Part shown: positions 22,968 through 32,560 of the stretch, in pieces
Layout of the letters: every line of letters starts with the position of its first letter
How positions within the stretch are numbered: position 1 is the stretch's first letter
Assembly (NCBI RefSeq): GCF_000284595.1
Contig: NC_017671.1
Span: forward strand, 1,335,001 to 1,399,000
Direction: 5' to 3'
Length of the DNA stretch: 64,000 nucleotides
Source of the DNA: Stenotrophomonas maltophilia D457
Lineage (GTDB): Bacteria > Pseudomonadota > Gammaproteobacteria > Xanthomonadales > Xanthomonadaceae
Notes under the pieces: model-generated
Seen by the model: the letters and a program-made list of their open reading frames with translations, nothing else
Databases searched by the model: none
Told to the model about the DNA's origin: nothing
Translations under genes and position numbers: made by a program

Positions 22968-24827
22968 ATGCAGGACACCGCGCTCACCGCCCCCAACGCC
23001 GAGATCCGTCGTGCCGGGGTCGATCTCAATGGACTGATGACGGTGCTGGGCAAGCACCTGTATTCCACCCCGGTGGTGGCGCTGCGCGAACTGGTGCAGA
23101 ACGCGCACGACTCGATCATCCGCCGCCGCATCGAGCAGCCCGGCGTCCAGGTGCCTTCGCGCATTTCGGTGCAGGTCGATGCCGGTGCCGGCGTGCTGCG
23201 CATCACCGATACCGGTGCCGGCCTGACCCGCCAGGAGATCCACGACTACCTGGCCACCGTCGGCGTCGGCTATACCCGTGGCCTGCGCCAGGGCGGCGAG
23301 GATGATGAAGGCCTGATCGGCATGTTCGGCCTCGGCTTCCTGTCGGCCTTCGTGCTGGCGCGCCGGGTCAGCGTGCGTACCACCTCGTACCAGACGCCGG
23401 AGCTGGGCCATCTGTACGTGTCCAGCAATGCCGAGCAGTACACCGTCAGCGAAGTGCCGGCACGTGCGGTCGGCACCGAGGTGGAACTGGAGCTGCATCC
23501 GGACTTCCTGCCGCTGGCCAACGAGGCGCGCCTGCATGAGGTGCTGGGCCGCTACTGCGCGCTGCTGTCCGAACCGATCTTCATCGGTGCTGCGACCGAA
23601 GCGCTCAACCCCGAGCCGCCGCCGTGGCGGGGGCAGGGTGACGTGGCCGTGCACCCGGTGCAGGCACGCCGCCAGGCACTGCAGTTCGCCGCGCGCTTCG
23701 AGCACGATTTCGAGCCGATCGTCACCGTGCCGCTGCGGGCCGACGGCAACAGCGATGCCACCGGCCTGCTGTGGGTGCAGGATGGGGCCACCTATGGCAC
23801 CAGCGACAACCGCAACCTGTCGGTGTTCGTGCGCGGCATGCTGCTGGATGACGATGCCCGTGACCTGCTGCCGCCGTGGGCCGGCTTCATCGGCGGGGTG
23901 ATCGAATCCTCGCGGCTGACTCCCACCGCCAGCCGCGAAGACCTGCAGCGCGATGACCAGTACCGCGCTGTGCAACATGCCTTGCTGGAGGCGCTGATCG
24001 ATGGTCTGGCCGACGTTGCGCGGCAGCAGCCGGAGGCGTGGCGACGCGTATTGAGCCGCCACAACGAGGCGCTGCTGGGCGCGGCGCTGTGCGATGACCG
24101 CCTGTTCGACCTGCTGATGGAGCATGTGCGCGTGCCGACCTCGCAGGGCGACCTGCCGGCCAGTGCCCTGCCGGCGCGCGGTGCCGTGCATGTCATCCTC
24201 GACAATGGCGGTGGCTTCGAAGAGATGCTGTTCCGCGCGATGGGGGTGCCGGTCGCGCATGGCCATCGTTACGCGGTGGTGCCGTTCCTGCGGCGCTGGG
24301 CCCAGGCCAAGGGCCTGCGCCTGGTTGAACTCGGCACCGAGCAGGGCAATCGCGCACTGTTCCGCAGCGATGACAGCCTCGACGATGCGCAGCTGGCCTG
24401 GCTGCGCGAACAGCTGGGTGATGGCGAGCAGCTGCTGCCGGCGCGTTTCAGCCCGGAAGCACTGCCGGTGGTGGTGGTGCCCGACCGCGAGGCCGAACTG
24501 AAGCAGCGCCTGGAAGACGACGAGAACGACAAGCGCGTTTCGATGGCGGCGCTGCGCCTGGCGCGCCAGTTCACCGCACGCATCGAATCGCGTGCACCCT
24601 CGCGGCTGTACCTCAACCTCGACAACCCGGCGGTGCAGGCGCTGCTGCGCGCCCAGCGCGAGGGCCACCCGCAGGCCGAAGCGGCGGCACGCCTGCTGCG
24701 CTCGCTGAAGATCATCGTCGCTGCGCAGGGCCGTCCCTTGGCCCGGGCAACGACCGCCACGCAGGGCCCGGATCTCAACGGCGCCTTTACCGATATCGCC
24801 GGTGCCCTGCAGCAGATGCTGCGCTGA
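22968..24827 (+). CDS. HSP90-family (HtpG-like) GHKL ATPase
   Basis: 619 residues, the length of HtpG (624) but clearly divergent. The N-terminal GHKL site shows E41-LVQN45-AHDSI (HtpG has ELISNASDA), D81-TGAGL and GMFGLGFLSAF (118-128), so the catalytic Glu, Mg-binding Asn and nucleotide Asp are all kept. Middle-domain and C-terminal similarity is weak. Family: the HSP90-like proteins often annotated only as HSP90 family protein. It has AGGAG upstream and ends 48 bases before a TPR protein gene in the same direction. The pair probably forms a chaperone/co-chaperone unit. Substrate unknown. Confidence 0.85.
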   Translation: MQDTALTAPNAEIRRAGVDLNGLMTVLGKHLYSTPVVALRELVQNAHDSIIRRRIEQPGVQVPSRISVQVDAGAGVLRITDTGAGLTRQEIHDYLATVGVGYTRGLRQGGEDDEGLIGMFGLGFLSAFVLARRVSVRTTSYQTPELGHLYVSSNAEQYTVSEVPARAVGTEVELELHPDFLPLANEARLHEVLGRYCALLSEPIFIGAATEALNPEPPPWRGQGDVAVHPVQARRQALQFAARFEHDFEPIVTVPLRADGNSDATGLLWVQDGATYGTSDNRNLSVFVRGMLLDDDARDLLPPWAGFIGGVIESSRLTPTASREDLQRDDQYRAVQHALLEALIDGLADVARQQPEAWRRVLSRHNEALLGAALCDDRLFDLLMEHVRVPTSQGDLPASALPARGAVHVILDNGGGFEEMLFRAMGVPVAHGHRYAVVPFLRRWAQAKGLRLVELGTEQGNRALFRSDDSLDDAQLAWLREQLGDGEQLLPARFSPEALPVVVVPDREAELKQRLEDDENDKRVSMAALRLARQFTARIESRAPSRLYLNLDNPAVQALLRAQREGHPQAEAAARLLRSLKIIVAAQGRPLARATTATQGPDLNGAFTDIAGALQQMLR

Positions 24828-24875
24828 GCACCGCGCCCTCTCATCCAGCCTTCGCTAGACAGGAGTACTTACCCC

Positions 24876-27182
24876 ATGGACATCTGGAACTGGGTCGAAA
24901 AACTGCAGGGCGACCTGCGCCAGGCCGGCCAGGCGCAGAACGCGCACCTGCTGAACCGCCTCGCCGACGAGGTCAGTGAACTGCAGATCGACCGCGTCGA
25001 TGCACTGCTGCCCGAAGCACGCGCACTGGGCAAGGCGCTCGACAACCCCTGGGTCGACGTCTACGTCGGCCACTGGGCGCTGCGCAACCGCGTCGGCAAC
25101 CGTGTTGAAGGCGAGAGCGCACTTGGCGAAGCCGTTTCGCTGTTCGAGCGGGCACACCGCGAAGACACCCTGGAATGCCCGCAGTCGATCTGCGTGACCC
25201 AGGACCTGGCCGCCTGCTACGGCAACATTGATGGCCCGGGCTGGGTGCCCGAGCGCATCGAGGTGTGCGACGAGACCCTCGGCCGCATCGATCCCAGCTG
25301 GGCCTGCTTCCAGTGCCTGAGCTGCGAGAAAGCCGATGCGCTGCTCGACGATGGCCGTGGCCAGGAGGCGCTGGATTACCTGCAGGCGCAGGCCGACGCC
25401 GTGGAGGCCTGTGGCAAGGAAGTGTTCGACAGCTTCCCGGAGATGCAGATCAAGATCCTGCTCGCTGTCGGCCGCGCCGACGAGGCACTGGCGCTGATCG
25501 AGAAGCGCGAAGCCGAAGTGGCCGCCTCCGGGGAGTACGAGCCGGCCAACTGCACGGTGCCGCGCCGCTTGTCCAAGGCATGGGCGTTGGCCCAGCTGGG
25601 CCGCGACGAAGAAGCGCTGCAGCAGCTGGTGCCGTGGAGCGAGCTGACCCCGAACTACTGGCGGCTGTGGGCGAACACCGCCGCAGCGCTGTGCCAGCGT
25701 GACCCTGCGCGCAATACGTGGGACCTGGGCACGCGCTTCAACACGATCATCGAGCACTTCGCCTGGGTCGGATCGCATCGCCTGCTGATCGAAGTGGCAG
25801 CGCTGAGCCTGGAGCTTGCGCTGCAGCGTGGTGCGCGCTGGGTGGCGCTGCGCCAGCTGGAACTGGCCCGCACCCATCTGGCGCAGCTGCGCCAGGACCG
25901 GGGGGCGGCAGCGCTGGTGGCCGGCCTGGCGGCACGCATCGATGCATTGCCGGATGTCGCACCGCTGCCGGTGCCGGCCGGCGAGCTGCTGGCATGGCTG
26001 GACGCGCAGGGCGAACAGAACCAGGCGCGCGACCCCGAGCGCGAGGCGCAGTGGTTGCTGCAGGCGCAGGCGCAGCTGCCCGATGACGAGGCCTTGGCCG
26101 AGATGGCCGCCTCGGCGCTGAGCGCCTGCGGTGCGCAGGCCGAGGCGCGAGCGCTGTTGTGGCGGTTCGTACGCAGCCATGCGCAGAACGATGGTCCCGC
26201 AGCCTACACGCTGATGCGCTGGCTGGCCGAGCAGGGGGACGACGACGGCCTGCGCCAGCTGGCCGAGGTCTACCGCAGCAGCGTGCCGGTGTTCGCGCAC
26301 TGGTGCGACGTGCAGCGCGCACGCCGGGTGTCCGACTGGCCGGCGCTGGAGCAGGCGGCCCGATCGCTTCTGGAGCTGTCTCCGGGCTCGCACGGCGCGC
26401 GCGGCACGCTGGCGCGCATGTACATGGAAACCGGCCGCTTCAGTGAGGCCCAGGCCTGCTATGCGCAGTTGGTGGAGCTGCTGGACGAGCCGAACGCCGC
26501 GCATTGGGACCACATGAGTGCGGCCAGCGCGGCGCGCGACTGGGACGCGGTGCGCCGCTCGGCCGCGGCGATCGGCATGGAGCTGTCCAGCCAGGAAGGT
26601 GTGGTCGAGGAGCCATGGGGCTGGGTGATCATCCGCAGCGAAGAGAACGGCGAGCCGATGGAGTACTACGCCCGCCGCAGCGGCCCGGTGACCGCGCGCA
26701 TCGTCGAGAATGCGCCGTCCAACCGCGCCCAGCAGGTGGGCGACTGGGTGGTGTTCGATGCCGCACTGGTGCATCCGGCACCCGAGGAGGAGGAAGCGCG
26801 CGAGCATTTCATCCCGACCTATGCGCAGGTGCATGTGCTGGAGCGCGGCGGCTTCGCCCGCAGCTGGATGATCGATGGCGCGCACCCGGGCGAAGAGGCG
26901 TGGAATGCCTTCGTCGAGGCGGCCGAAGCACAGGGTTGGAAGGTGTGGTCGCACAGCCGCCCGGACTACACTGTCACCGACCCCGATAGGGAGGAGGGCA
27001 CGCTGCCCGGCCTGCTGTTCACCGTCGCCCAGCCGCAGGACCATGCGCCGCTGGCGCTGCACCGCTTCCTCCAGCAGCACACCGCGACGTGGCCGCATCC
27101 GCATTGCTGGCTGCGCCTAGCTGAAGCCTGTGACCAGGATCGCCAGCCGCATCTGGACGTGATCGAGCGTTACGGGCTGTAA
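24876..27182 (+). CDS. TPR-repeat protein paired with the HSP90-like gene
   Basis: 768 residues, no signal peptide or membrane segment, hence cytosolic. Residues ~40-530 are alpha-solenoid/TPR-like (for example AKADALLDDGRGQEALDYL-type helices, RLSKAWALAQLGRDEEALQQL, and GTLARMYMETGRFSEAQACYAQLVEL). The last ~220 residues (from about SSQEGVVEEPWGWVIIRSEE) are a different, acidic, tryptophan-rich domain I do not recognise. TPR proteins are the standard co-chaperones of eukaryotic HSP90. Adjacency, shared direction and AGGAG spacing suggest co-expression with the HSP90-like ATPase, though the HSP90-like protein lacks a terminal MEEVD-type tail. A SMAG dimer follows. Confidence 0.8.
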   Translation: MDIWNWVEKLQGDLRQAGQAQNAHLLNRLADEVSELQIDRVDALLPEARALGKALDNPWVDVYVGHWALRNRVGNRVEGESALGEAVSLFERAHREDTLECPQSICVTQDLAACYGNIDGPGWVPERIEVCDETLGRIDPSWACFQCLSCEKADALLDDGRGQEALDYLQAQADAVEACGKEVFDSFPEMQIKILLAVGRADEALALIEKREAEVAASGEYEPANCTVPRRLSKAWALAQLGRDEEALQQLVPWSELTPNYWRLWANTAAALCQRDPARNTWDLGTRFNTIIEHFAWVGSHRLLIEVAALSLELALQRGARWVALRQLELARTHLAQLRQDRGAAALVAGLAARIDALPDVAPLPVPAGELLAWLDAQGEQNQARDPEREAQWLLQAQAQLPDDEALAEMAASALSACGAQAEARALLWRFVRSHAQNDGPAAYTLMRWLAEQGDDDGLRQLAEVYRSSVPVFAHWCDVQRARRVSDWPALEQAARSLLELSPGSHGARGTLARMYMETGRFSEAQACYAQLVELLDEPNAAHWDHMSAASAARDWDAVRRSAAAIGMELSSQEGVVEEPWGWVIIRSEENGEPMEYYARRSGPVTARIVENAPSNRAQQVGDWVVFDAALVHPAPEEEEAREHFIPTYAQVHVLERGGFARSWMIDGAHPGEEAWNAFVEAAEAQGWKVWSHSRPDYTVTDPDREEGTLPGLLFTVAQPQDHAPLALHRFLQQHTATWPHPHCWLRLAEACDQDRQPHLDVIERYGL

Positions 27183-27195
27183 GCTGCACGCTCCT

Positions 27196-27255
27196 GTAGA
27201 GCCGAGCCTGCGCTCGGCCCACGCGGAAAGCAGCCGAGCATGGGCTCGGCTCTAC
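27196..27255. repeat. SMAG-type inverted dimer (GTAGAGCCGAGC variant)
   Basis: GTAGAGCCGAGC... at 27196 and its inverted mate ending ...GCTCGGCTCTAC at 27255 form a long hairpin 13 bases after the TPR gene. It may serve as terminator or mRNA 3' protector. Confidence 0.85.
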
Positions 27256-27289
27256 AACGGATCATCATCACCACCAGGGAATGGAATAC

Positions 27290-27754
27290 ATGCGAAAGGC
27301 AGGGATGTTCGTGATCGCCGGGCTGCTGCTGGCCCCCACCGTGCAGGCCGCACCGGCCTGCCAGGAACCCATGGCCGTTGCCCGTGCCTTCTTCGAAGCC
27401 ACGACCGGCAATGGTGACCTGCTGGAGCCACCGCCCGCGCTGGTCAGCCCGGCGTTCGGCAAGGCACTGCGTGGCGAGCGTGCCTGCCAGCAGCGCGAAG
27501 AGGGCATCTGCACGATCGATTCCGACCCGTGGCTGGATGCGCAGGACGGCGACATTGAAACCCCGGTGCGTTATCGCTGGAAAGAGGCCTCGGCCACTGC
27601 CGGCCAGGTCGAGATGCGCTATGCGGTATGGAAGAAGGCCTACGTGACCCGTCTGCCGATGGTGCGCCAGGGCCAGGGCTGCTGGCAGGTCGATGACATC
27701 CTCACCAACAGCGGCCGTTCGGTGCGGAAGATCCTGGCGCAGCCGGTGCCCTGA
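27290..27754 (+). CDS. Secreted/periplasmic hypothetical protein
   Basis: 154 residues from the ATG at 27290, nine bases after AGGGA; an ATG at 27281 touches that site. The signal peptide is MRKAGMFVIAGLLLAPTVQA, giving a mature domain of ~130 residues with four Cys (ACQEPMAVARAFFEATTGNGD, ERACQQREEGICTIDSDPW, GQGCWQVDDILT). The pattern resembles NTF2-like periplasmic proteins annotated DUF3828, including CWxVDDI near the C-terminus. Function unknown. It stands alone between repeats. Confidence 0.7.
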   Translation: MRKAGMFVIAGLLLAPTVQAAPACQEPMAVARAFFEATTGNGDLLEPPPALVSPAFGKALRGERACQQREEGICTIDSDPWLDAQDGDIETPVRYRWKEASATAGQVEMRYAVWKKAYVTRLPMVRQGQGCWQVDDILTNSGRSVRKILAQPVP

Positions 27755-27789
27755 CCGGCGGCAGCATCCACGCAGGGTGCGGTCCAGTT

Positions 27790-27811
27790 GCCGGCCAGCG
27801 GCCGGCACTAC
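27790..27811 (-). repeat. SMAG monomer
   Basis: One 22-base arm in minus orientation (GTAGTGCCGGCCGCTGGCC on the minus strand). A second small hairpin (TGCCGACC/GGTCGGCA, 27830-27848) follows. Both lie between convergent genes. Confidence 0.85.
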
Positions 27812-27853
27812 CAGGTGATGTTGGGTGGGTGCCGACCGTTGGTCGGCATGCCT

Positions 27854-28648
27854 TTATCGCGAATGCCCGAACACCAGTTCGATCACGAACTGGCTGCCGA
27901 AGAACGCCAGCAGCAGCAACAGCATTGCCGCCAGCGTCCAGTGCACCGCCTTCATGCCGCGCCAGCCGTAGCGGCGACGGCCGATCATCAGCACGCCGAA
28001 CACGATCCACGACAGCACGCTCAGCACGGTCTTGTGCACCAGCTTCTGCGCCAGCAGGTCATCGACGAACAGCACGCCGGTGACCAGGGTCAGTGTCAGC
28101 AGCGCGAAGCCGACCGTGATCACCCGGAACAGCAGCGATTCCAGGTCGGCCAGCGGTGGCAGCGCGCGCAGCCACGGGCGGAACTCGCGGCGGCGCAGGG
28201 CGCGTTCCTGCAGCCACAGCATGATCGCCAGCAGCGCGGCGATGCTCAGCGTGGCGTAGGCCAGCAGCGCCAGCCAGGCATGGCTGGCCAGGCGCCAGCC
28301 CAGCACCTTGCTCGGCTCGTGGCCGTAGCCGTGATAGGCCAGAAGCAGTACCGCGGCCAGTGGGAACACCACCACGCCCAGCGCCGACATGCGGCCGCGC
28401 GCGCCCACCAGCGAGGTCAGCCAGGCCATGCCCAGGCCGACCAGCGACAGCGCGGCGAAGAAGTGCATGTCCGGCCCGCCGTTGGTGCGCATCGCCACCA
28501 TCACGTGGTAACCGCCATGCAGCAGCATCGCTGGCAGGGCCGGCCACAGCCAGGTGGGAGAGCCGGTGCTTTCATCGCGGCCGAGCGCGCGCACCAGCAG
28601 GGCACTGGCAGCCAGGTAGAGCAGGACGGCGATGAGAACGATTGTCAT
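27854..28648 (-). CDS. CcsA/YpjD-type inner-membrane cytochrome assembly protein
   Basis: 264 residues with eight predicted transmembrane helices. The pattern of conserved His residues in membrane segments (LLHGGYHVMVA, YHGYGH, SHAWLALLAYATLSIAAL, KLVHKTVLSVLSW, KAVHWTLAAML) matches the CcsA/YpjD branch of the cytochrome c assembly family (COG4137). That branch lies beside ffh in many gammaproteobacteria. The proteins are thought to handle heme or, in the CorE/CorB context, divalent cation export. Divergent from ffh. The precise role is not settled by the sequence. Confidence 0.85.
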   Translation of the reverse strand: MTIVLIAVLLYLAASALLVRALGRDESTGSPTWLWPALPAMLLHGGYHVMVAMRTNGGPDMHFFAALSLVGLGMAWLTSLVGARGRMSALGVVVFPLAAVLLLAYHGYGHEPSKVLGWRLASHAWLALLAYATLSIAALLAIMLWLQERALRRREFRPWLRALPPLADLESLLFRVITVGFALLTLTLVTGVLFVDDLLAQKLVHKTVLSVLSWIVFGVLMIGRRRYGWRGMKAVHWTLAAMLLLLLAFFGSQFVIELVFGHSR

Positions 28649-28723
28649 CGTTGCAGTTTCGCATACCCCTGTGATGCTGGCGACGGCCCGGTGGTCGCAG
28701 TCCGGGCGGACAGCCGGACCCGT

Positions 28724-28729
28724 TATACT
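28724..28729 (+). promoter_or_regulatory. Probable -10 element of the ffh promoter
   Basis: TATACT lies about 40 bases upstream of the ffh start in the ffh/ypjD intergenic region. The -35 position (28701-28706) does not match consensus, so support comes from the -10 alone. Confidence 0.35.
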
Positions 28730-28770
28730 GTCTGCCTTATTGTCCCCCGCTTTCAGACAGGTTGCGCCGC

Positions 28771-30147
28771 ATGTTCGAGTCCCTGACCCAGCGCCTTTCC
28801 GGCACCATCGAGCGCCTGCGTGGCCGCGGCCGCCTGACCGAGGAGAACATCCGCGAGGCGACCCGCGAAGTACGCATCGCGCTGCTCGAAGCCGACGTCG
28901 CGCTGCCGGTGGTGCAGGCCCTGATCGAGCGCATCAAGGTGCGCGCGGTCGGCCAGGAAGTGCTGAAGTCGCTGACCCCGGGCCAGGCCCTGATCAAGGT
29001 CGTGCGCGACGAGCTGACCGCGGTGATGGGTGCCGAGGCCAGCGACCTGAACCTCAATGTGCCCGCTCCGGCCATCATCCTGATGGCGGGCCTGCAGGGC
29101 GCCGGCAAGACCACCACGGTGGGCAAGCTGGCCAAGCACCTGAAGGAAAAGCGCAAGAAGAAGGTGATGGTGGTTTCGGCCGACGTCTACCGCCCGGCCG
29201 CGATCGAGCAGTTGAAGACCCTGGCCGAGCAGGTGGGCGTGCTGTTCTTCCCGTCCAGCGCCGACCAGAAGCCGGAAGCCATCGTCCGCGCTGCCATCGA
29301 CGATGCCCGCAAGTCGTTCGTCGACGTACTGCTGGTCGATACCGCCGGCCGCCTGGCCATCGACGAAGCGATGATGGCCGAGATCAAGGCCCTGCACGCT
29401 GCGGTGAACCCGGCCGAAACCCTGTTCGTGGTCGACGCCATGACCGGCCAGGACGCGGCCAACACCGCCAAGGCCTTCGGTGATGCGCTGCCGCTGACCG
29501 GCGTGGTGCTGACCAAGACCGATGGTGACGCGCGTGGCGGTGCCGCGCTGAGCGTGCGCTACATCACCGGCAAGCCGATCAAGTTCGTCGGTGTCAGCGA
29601 AAAGCCGGAAGGCCTGGACGTGTTCCATCCGGACCGCATCGCCAGCCGCATCCTCGACATGGGCGACGTGCTGTCGCTGGTCGAGCAGGTGGAGCAGCAG
29701 GTCGACAAGGACAAGGCCGCCAAGCTGGCCGAGAAGGTCGCGAAGGGGAAGAAGTTCGACCTGAACGACATGCGCGACCAGCTCGAGCAGATGCAGAACA
29801 TGGGCGGCATCGGCGGCCTGATGGACAAGCTGCCGGGCCTGGGCAACATCCCCGACCACCTGAAGCAGCAGGTCAGCCAGGGCAAGGAAGTGCCGCGCAT
29901 GATCGCCATCATCGGCTCGATGACCAAGAAGGAACGGCGCAACCCGAACCTGCTCAACGGCTCGCGCCGCGCGCGCATCGCCAAGGGTTCGGGCGTGACC
30001 CCGGCCGACGTCAACAAGCTGATGAAGCAGTACATGCAGATGGAAAAGATGATGAGCAAGATGGCCGGCGGTGGCATGAAGGGCATGTTGCGCAGCATGA
30101 AGGGCATGATGGGCGCCATGGGCGGCCGCGGCATGCCGTTCCGTTGA
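28771..30147 (+). CDS. ffh: Signal recognition particle protein
   Basis: 458 residues from the ATG (MFESLTQRLS). NG GTPase domain with G1 GLQGAGKTTT, DTAGR and TKTDGDARGG. The methionine-rich M domain at the C-terminus (MKQYMQMEKMMSKM, GMKGMLRSMKGMMGAMGGRGM) binds 4.5S RNA and signal sequences. It delivers nascent inner-membrane proteins to FtsY. Length and motifs are standard. Confidence 0.97.
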   Translation: MFESLTQRLSGTIERLRGRGRLTEENIREATREVRIALLEADVALPVVQALIERIKVRAVGQEVLKSLTPGQALIKVVRDELTAVMGAEASDLNLNVPAPAIILMAGLQGAGKTTTVGKLAKHLKEKRKKKVMVVSADVYRPAAIEQLKTLAEQVGVLFFPSSADQKPEAIVRAAIDDARKSFVDVLLVDTAGRLAIDEAMMAEIKALHAAVNPAETLFVVDAMTGQDAANTAKAFGDALPLTGVVLTKTDGDARGGAALSVRYITGKPIKFVGVSEKPEGLDVFHPDRIASRILDMGDVLSLVEQVEQQVDKDKAAKLAEKVAKGKKFDLNDMRDQLEQMQNMGGIGGLMDKLPGLGNIPDHLKQQVSQGKEVPRMIAIIGSMTKKERRNPNLLNGSRRARIAKGSGVTPADVNKLMKQYMQMEKMMSKMAGGGMKGMLRSMKGMMGAMGGRGMPFR

Positions 30148-30171
30148 TGACGGCCCCGGTCGCAGTGTGAT

Positions 30172-30197
30172 GTAGCGCCCGAGCTCACGCTCGGGCG
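30172..30197 (+). repeat. SMAG-like GTAG hairpin, probable ffh terminator
   Basis: GTAG followed by CGCCCGAGC-TCAC-GCTCGGGCG, a 9-bp perfect stem 24 bases after the ffh stop. Confidence 0.65.
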
Positions 30198-30295
30198 GCG
30201 GCGCGCAAGCGCCGCAGCAGGTGGTCGGGCAGCAGGCTCGACGCCACCCCTGTCCCGCGCGCACCATGGGGGCCTGTCCGAAACGATGGGCCGTC

Positions 30296-31372
30296 ATGCA
30301 GAGTTCCGCTGTAACTTCCCGCGTCGAGGCGTTCTGCCGGCGCTTTGGCATTTCCGTTCCGATCCTGCTGGCACCGATGGCCGGTGCCTGCCCCGTACCG
30401 TTGTCCGCCGCGCTGGCCAATGCCGGCAGCATGGGGGCGATGGGCGCGGTGCTGTCGTCGTCGGCCGATATCGGTCGCTGGATGGAGGACTTCCGCGCGA
30501 CCTCCACCGGCCCGGCGCAGGTGAACCTGTGGCTGCCGGACCCCGCACCGAGCCGTGATGTCGCTGCCGAGGCCGCCAGCCGCGCTTTCCTCGCGCAGTG
30601 GGGCCCGGACGTGCCGGCCAGCGCCGCCGACGCCACGCCTGCCGATTTCGAAGAACAGTTCGCTGCGTTGCTTGCGGCACGCCCGGCGGTGGCGTCGACC
30701 ATCATGGGCGTGCTGCTGCCGCGCCACGTGCAGCAGCTGAAGGACGCCGGCATTGCCTGGATCGCCTGCGCGACCACCTTGTCCGAAGCGCGTGCCGCAC
30801 AGGACGCCGATGCCGACGCCGTGGTGGCGCAGGGCATGGAGGCCGGTGGCCATCGCGGTGCGTTTGATCCGGCAATGGCCGAACGCCAGCTGGTCGGGCT
30901 GTTCGCGCTGTTGCCGCGCCTGGCCGATCACCTGCAGATTCCGGTGATCGCTGCCGGTGGCATCGCCGATGGCCGTGGCATTGCTGCCGCACTCACCCTG
31001 GGGGCCAGCGCCGTCCAGATCGGCACCGCCTTCCTGCGCACGCCCGAGGCGGCGATCGCGTCGGCGTGGGCCGATGGGCTGGCCGCCAGCGAACCGGAAG
31101 ATACCTGGCCGACGCGCGCGTTCAGCGGCCGCCTTGGCCGTGGCCTGGCGACCGCGTATGTGCGCGCCGCTGCTGCCGAAGGCGCCCCTGCGCCGCGCCC
31201 GTACCCGGTGCAGCGTGGCCTGACCGCGCCGATGCGCAAGCAGGCCGTGCAGGAAAATCGCCTGGCGGCGATGCAGGCCTGGGCCGGGCAGTCGGCGTGG
31301 ATGGCGCCTGCACAGCCGGCCGCCGACGTGCTGCGCGGCATGTGGGAACAGGCGCAGGCGCTGCTGCGATGA
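30296..31372 (+). CDS. Nitronate monooxygenase (NMO/2-nitropropane dioxygenase family)
   Basis: 358 residues from the ATG at 30296. FMN-binding TIM barrel: [14 protein letters not shown] near the N-terminus, [12 protein letters not shown] containing the conserved active-site His, and [29 protein letters not shown] at the phosphate-binding end. Class I NMOs oxidise nitronates such as propionate-3-nitronate and detoxify them. Other flavin oxidoreductases (FabK-like) share the fold, so substrate is inferred. It overlaps the following class IV aminotransferase by four bases (ATGA). Confidence 0.85.
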   Translation: MQSSAVTSRVEAFCRRFGISVPILLAPMAGACPVPLSAALANAGSMGAMGAVLSSSADIGRWMEDFRATSTGPAQVNLWLPDPAPSRDVAAEAASRAFLAQWGPDVPASAADATPADFEEQFAALLAARPAVASTIMGVLLPRHVQQLKDAGIAWIACATTLSEARAAQDADADAVVAQGMEAGGHRGAFDPAMAERQLVGLFALLPRLADHLQIPVIAAGGIADGRGIAAALTLGASAVQIGTAFLRTPEAAIASAWADGLAASEPEDTWPTRAFSGRLGRGLATAYVRAAAAEGAPAPRPYPVQRGLTAPMRKQAVQENRLAAMQAWAGQSAWMAPAQPAADVLRGMWEQAQALLR

Positions 31373-32181
31373 GGGTCACCTGCAATGGCCAGCCGGCGCA
31401 GGTGGCGGACCTGCTGCCGGCGCTGGTGAACTACGGCCACTTCACCTCGCTGCAGGTGCGTGGTGGTGCAGTGCAGGGGCTGGACCTGCATCTGGCGCGG
31501 CTGTCGCAGGCCACGCGCGAACTGTTCGGCAGCGAACTGGACACGGTGCAGGTGCAGGCGTGGATGGCGCAGGCGCTGCGGCAGGCCGGCCTGGCCGATG
31601 CCTCGCTGCGGGTGACGGTGTACTCGCGCCGCTTCGATTTCCGCAATCCGCTGGCGGCCGTGCCGGTGGACGTGCTGGTGGCAGTTTCAGCGCCGGTGGC
31701 CCTGGCCGCGCCCAAGCGCGTGCGCAGCGTGGCCTGGCAGCGCGAAATGCCGCAGATCAAGCATGTGGGCACGTTTGGCCTGTTTGCCGAGCGGCGCGCG
31801 GCGATGGCGCAAGGATTCGACGATGTGCTGTTCGTAACCGCCGATGGCGACGTGAGTGAAGGGAGCACCTGGAACCTGGCCGTGCACGATGGTGAACGGC
31901 TGCTCTGGCCGCAGGCGCCGGCCCTGCGCGGGACCGCCGAGGCGCTGTTGAAGCAGCATTGGCCGGGGGCACAGGCGACGCAGCCGTTGCGGCTGGCGGA
32001 CCTGGCCGGTGTGAAGAGCGCGTTTGCCTGCAACGCCAGCGGTCTTTGGGCGCTGGACGCCATTGACGGGCATGTCCTGCCCGGCTCGCATGCCTTGGCT
32101 GAACGGGGCAGGGCAGTGCTGGCGGCGGTGCCTTGGGACAGATTGGGGTCAGATCCCTTTTGCGGCGCAAAAGGGATCTGA
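31369..32181 (+). CDS. Class IV PLP aminotransferase (aminodeoxychorismate lyase-like)
   Basis: 270 residues, start overlapping the previous stop. Class IV fold: PLP lysine in [10 protein letters not shown], Glu in [10 protein letters not shown], and RVTVYSRRF near the middle. Candidates are 4-amino-4-deoxychorismate lyase (PabC, folate synthesis) or a branched-chain/D-amino-acid aminotransferase. The short length and SEGSTWN favour a PabC-like enzyme. The last twelve codons, [11 protein letters not shown] plus stop, are encoded by the palindromic repeat at 32145-32185, so the C-terminal tail is repeat-derived rather than ancestral. Confidence 0.75.
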   Translation: MRVTCNGQPAQVADLLPALVNYGHFTSLQVRGGAVQGLDLHLARLSQATRELFGSELDTVQVQAWMAQALRQAGLADASLRVTVYSRRFDFRNPLAAVPVDVLVAVSAPVALAAPKRVRSVAWQREMPQIKHVGTFGLFAERRAAMAQGFDDVLFVTADGDVSEGSTWNLAVHDGERLLWPQAPALRGTAEALLKQHWPGAQATQPLRLADLAGVKSAFACNASGLWALDAIDGHVLPGSHALAERGRAVLAAVPWDRLGSDPFCGAKGI

Positions 32182-32185
32182 CCCC
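32145..32185. repeat. Palindromic repeat (GGGGTCAGATCCC type) overlapping the end of the aminotransferase gene
   Basis: 19-bp perfect stem (32145-32163 with 32167-32185) and a 3-base loop. It contains the last 12 codons and stop of the preceding gene and probably forms its terminator. Related to 19198-19236. Confidence 0.88.
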
Positions 32186-32215
32186 GGGCGGGACCCCGGG
32201 CGAGTTCCCCCGGGG

Positions 32216-32244
32216 TTGGCTCGGCCGGGCTCTGCCGCTATAAT
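32216..32244 (+). promoter_or_regulatory. Sigma-70 promoter of the rpsP-rimM-trmD-rplS operon
   Basis: TTGGCT (32216-32221), a 17-base spacer, then a perfect TATAAT (32239-32244). It is 49 bases upstream of the rpsP start. The best promoter match I saw in the window, as expected for a ribosomal protein operon. Confidence 0.85.
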
Positions 32245-32292
32245 CGCCCGCTTACCTCGCCATCCTGGCGACTGGGCAATAGGAAAAACACC

Positions 32293-32553
32293 ATGGTCAA
32301 GATTCGACTGACCCGCGGCGGCGCCAAGAAGCGTCCGTTCTACCACATCATCGTCACCGACGTGCGCAGCGCGCGCGACGGCCGCAACATCGAGCGCGTT
32401 GGCTTCTACAACCCGGTTGCCCAGGGCGCCGAGAAGCGCATCGAGCTGGACCTGGCCCGCGTTGACCATTGGGTCAAGAACGGCGCCCAGCCGACCGACA
32501 AGGTCCGCAACCTGATCAAGGAAGCGACCAAGTCCCAGGCCGCTGCGGCCTGA
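32293..32553 (+). CDS. rpsP: 30S ribosomal protein S16
   Basis: 86 residues: [20 protein letters not shown] and [10 protein letters not shown] are diagnostic of S16. It binds 16S rRNA early in 30S assembly. It has AGGA upstream and is first in the conserved rpsP-rimM-trmD-rplS operon. Confidence 0.98.
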   Translation: MVKIRLTRGGAKKRPFYHIIVTDVRSARDGRNIERVGFYNPVAQGAEKRIELDLARVDHWVKNGAQPTDKVRNLIKEATKSQAAAA

Positions 32554-32560
32554 TCCTGAC

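Noticed and set aside
21360..24668. 1,102-residue minus-strand open frame opposite radA and the HSP90-like gene
   Set aside because: Low-complexity Arg/Gln/His/Ala composition spanning two real genes, their intergenic region and part of a third; clearly a shadow.
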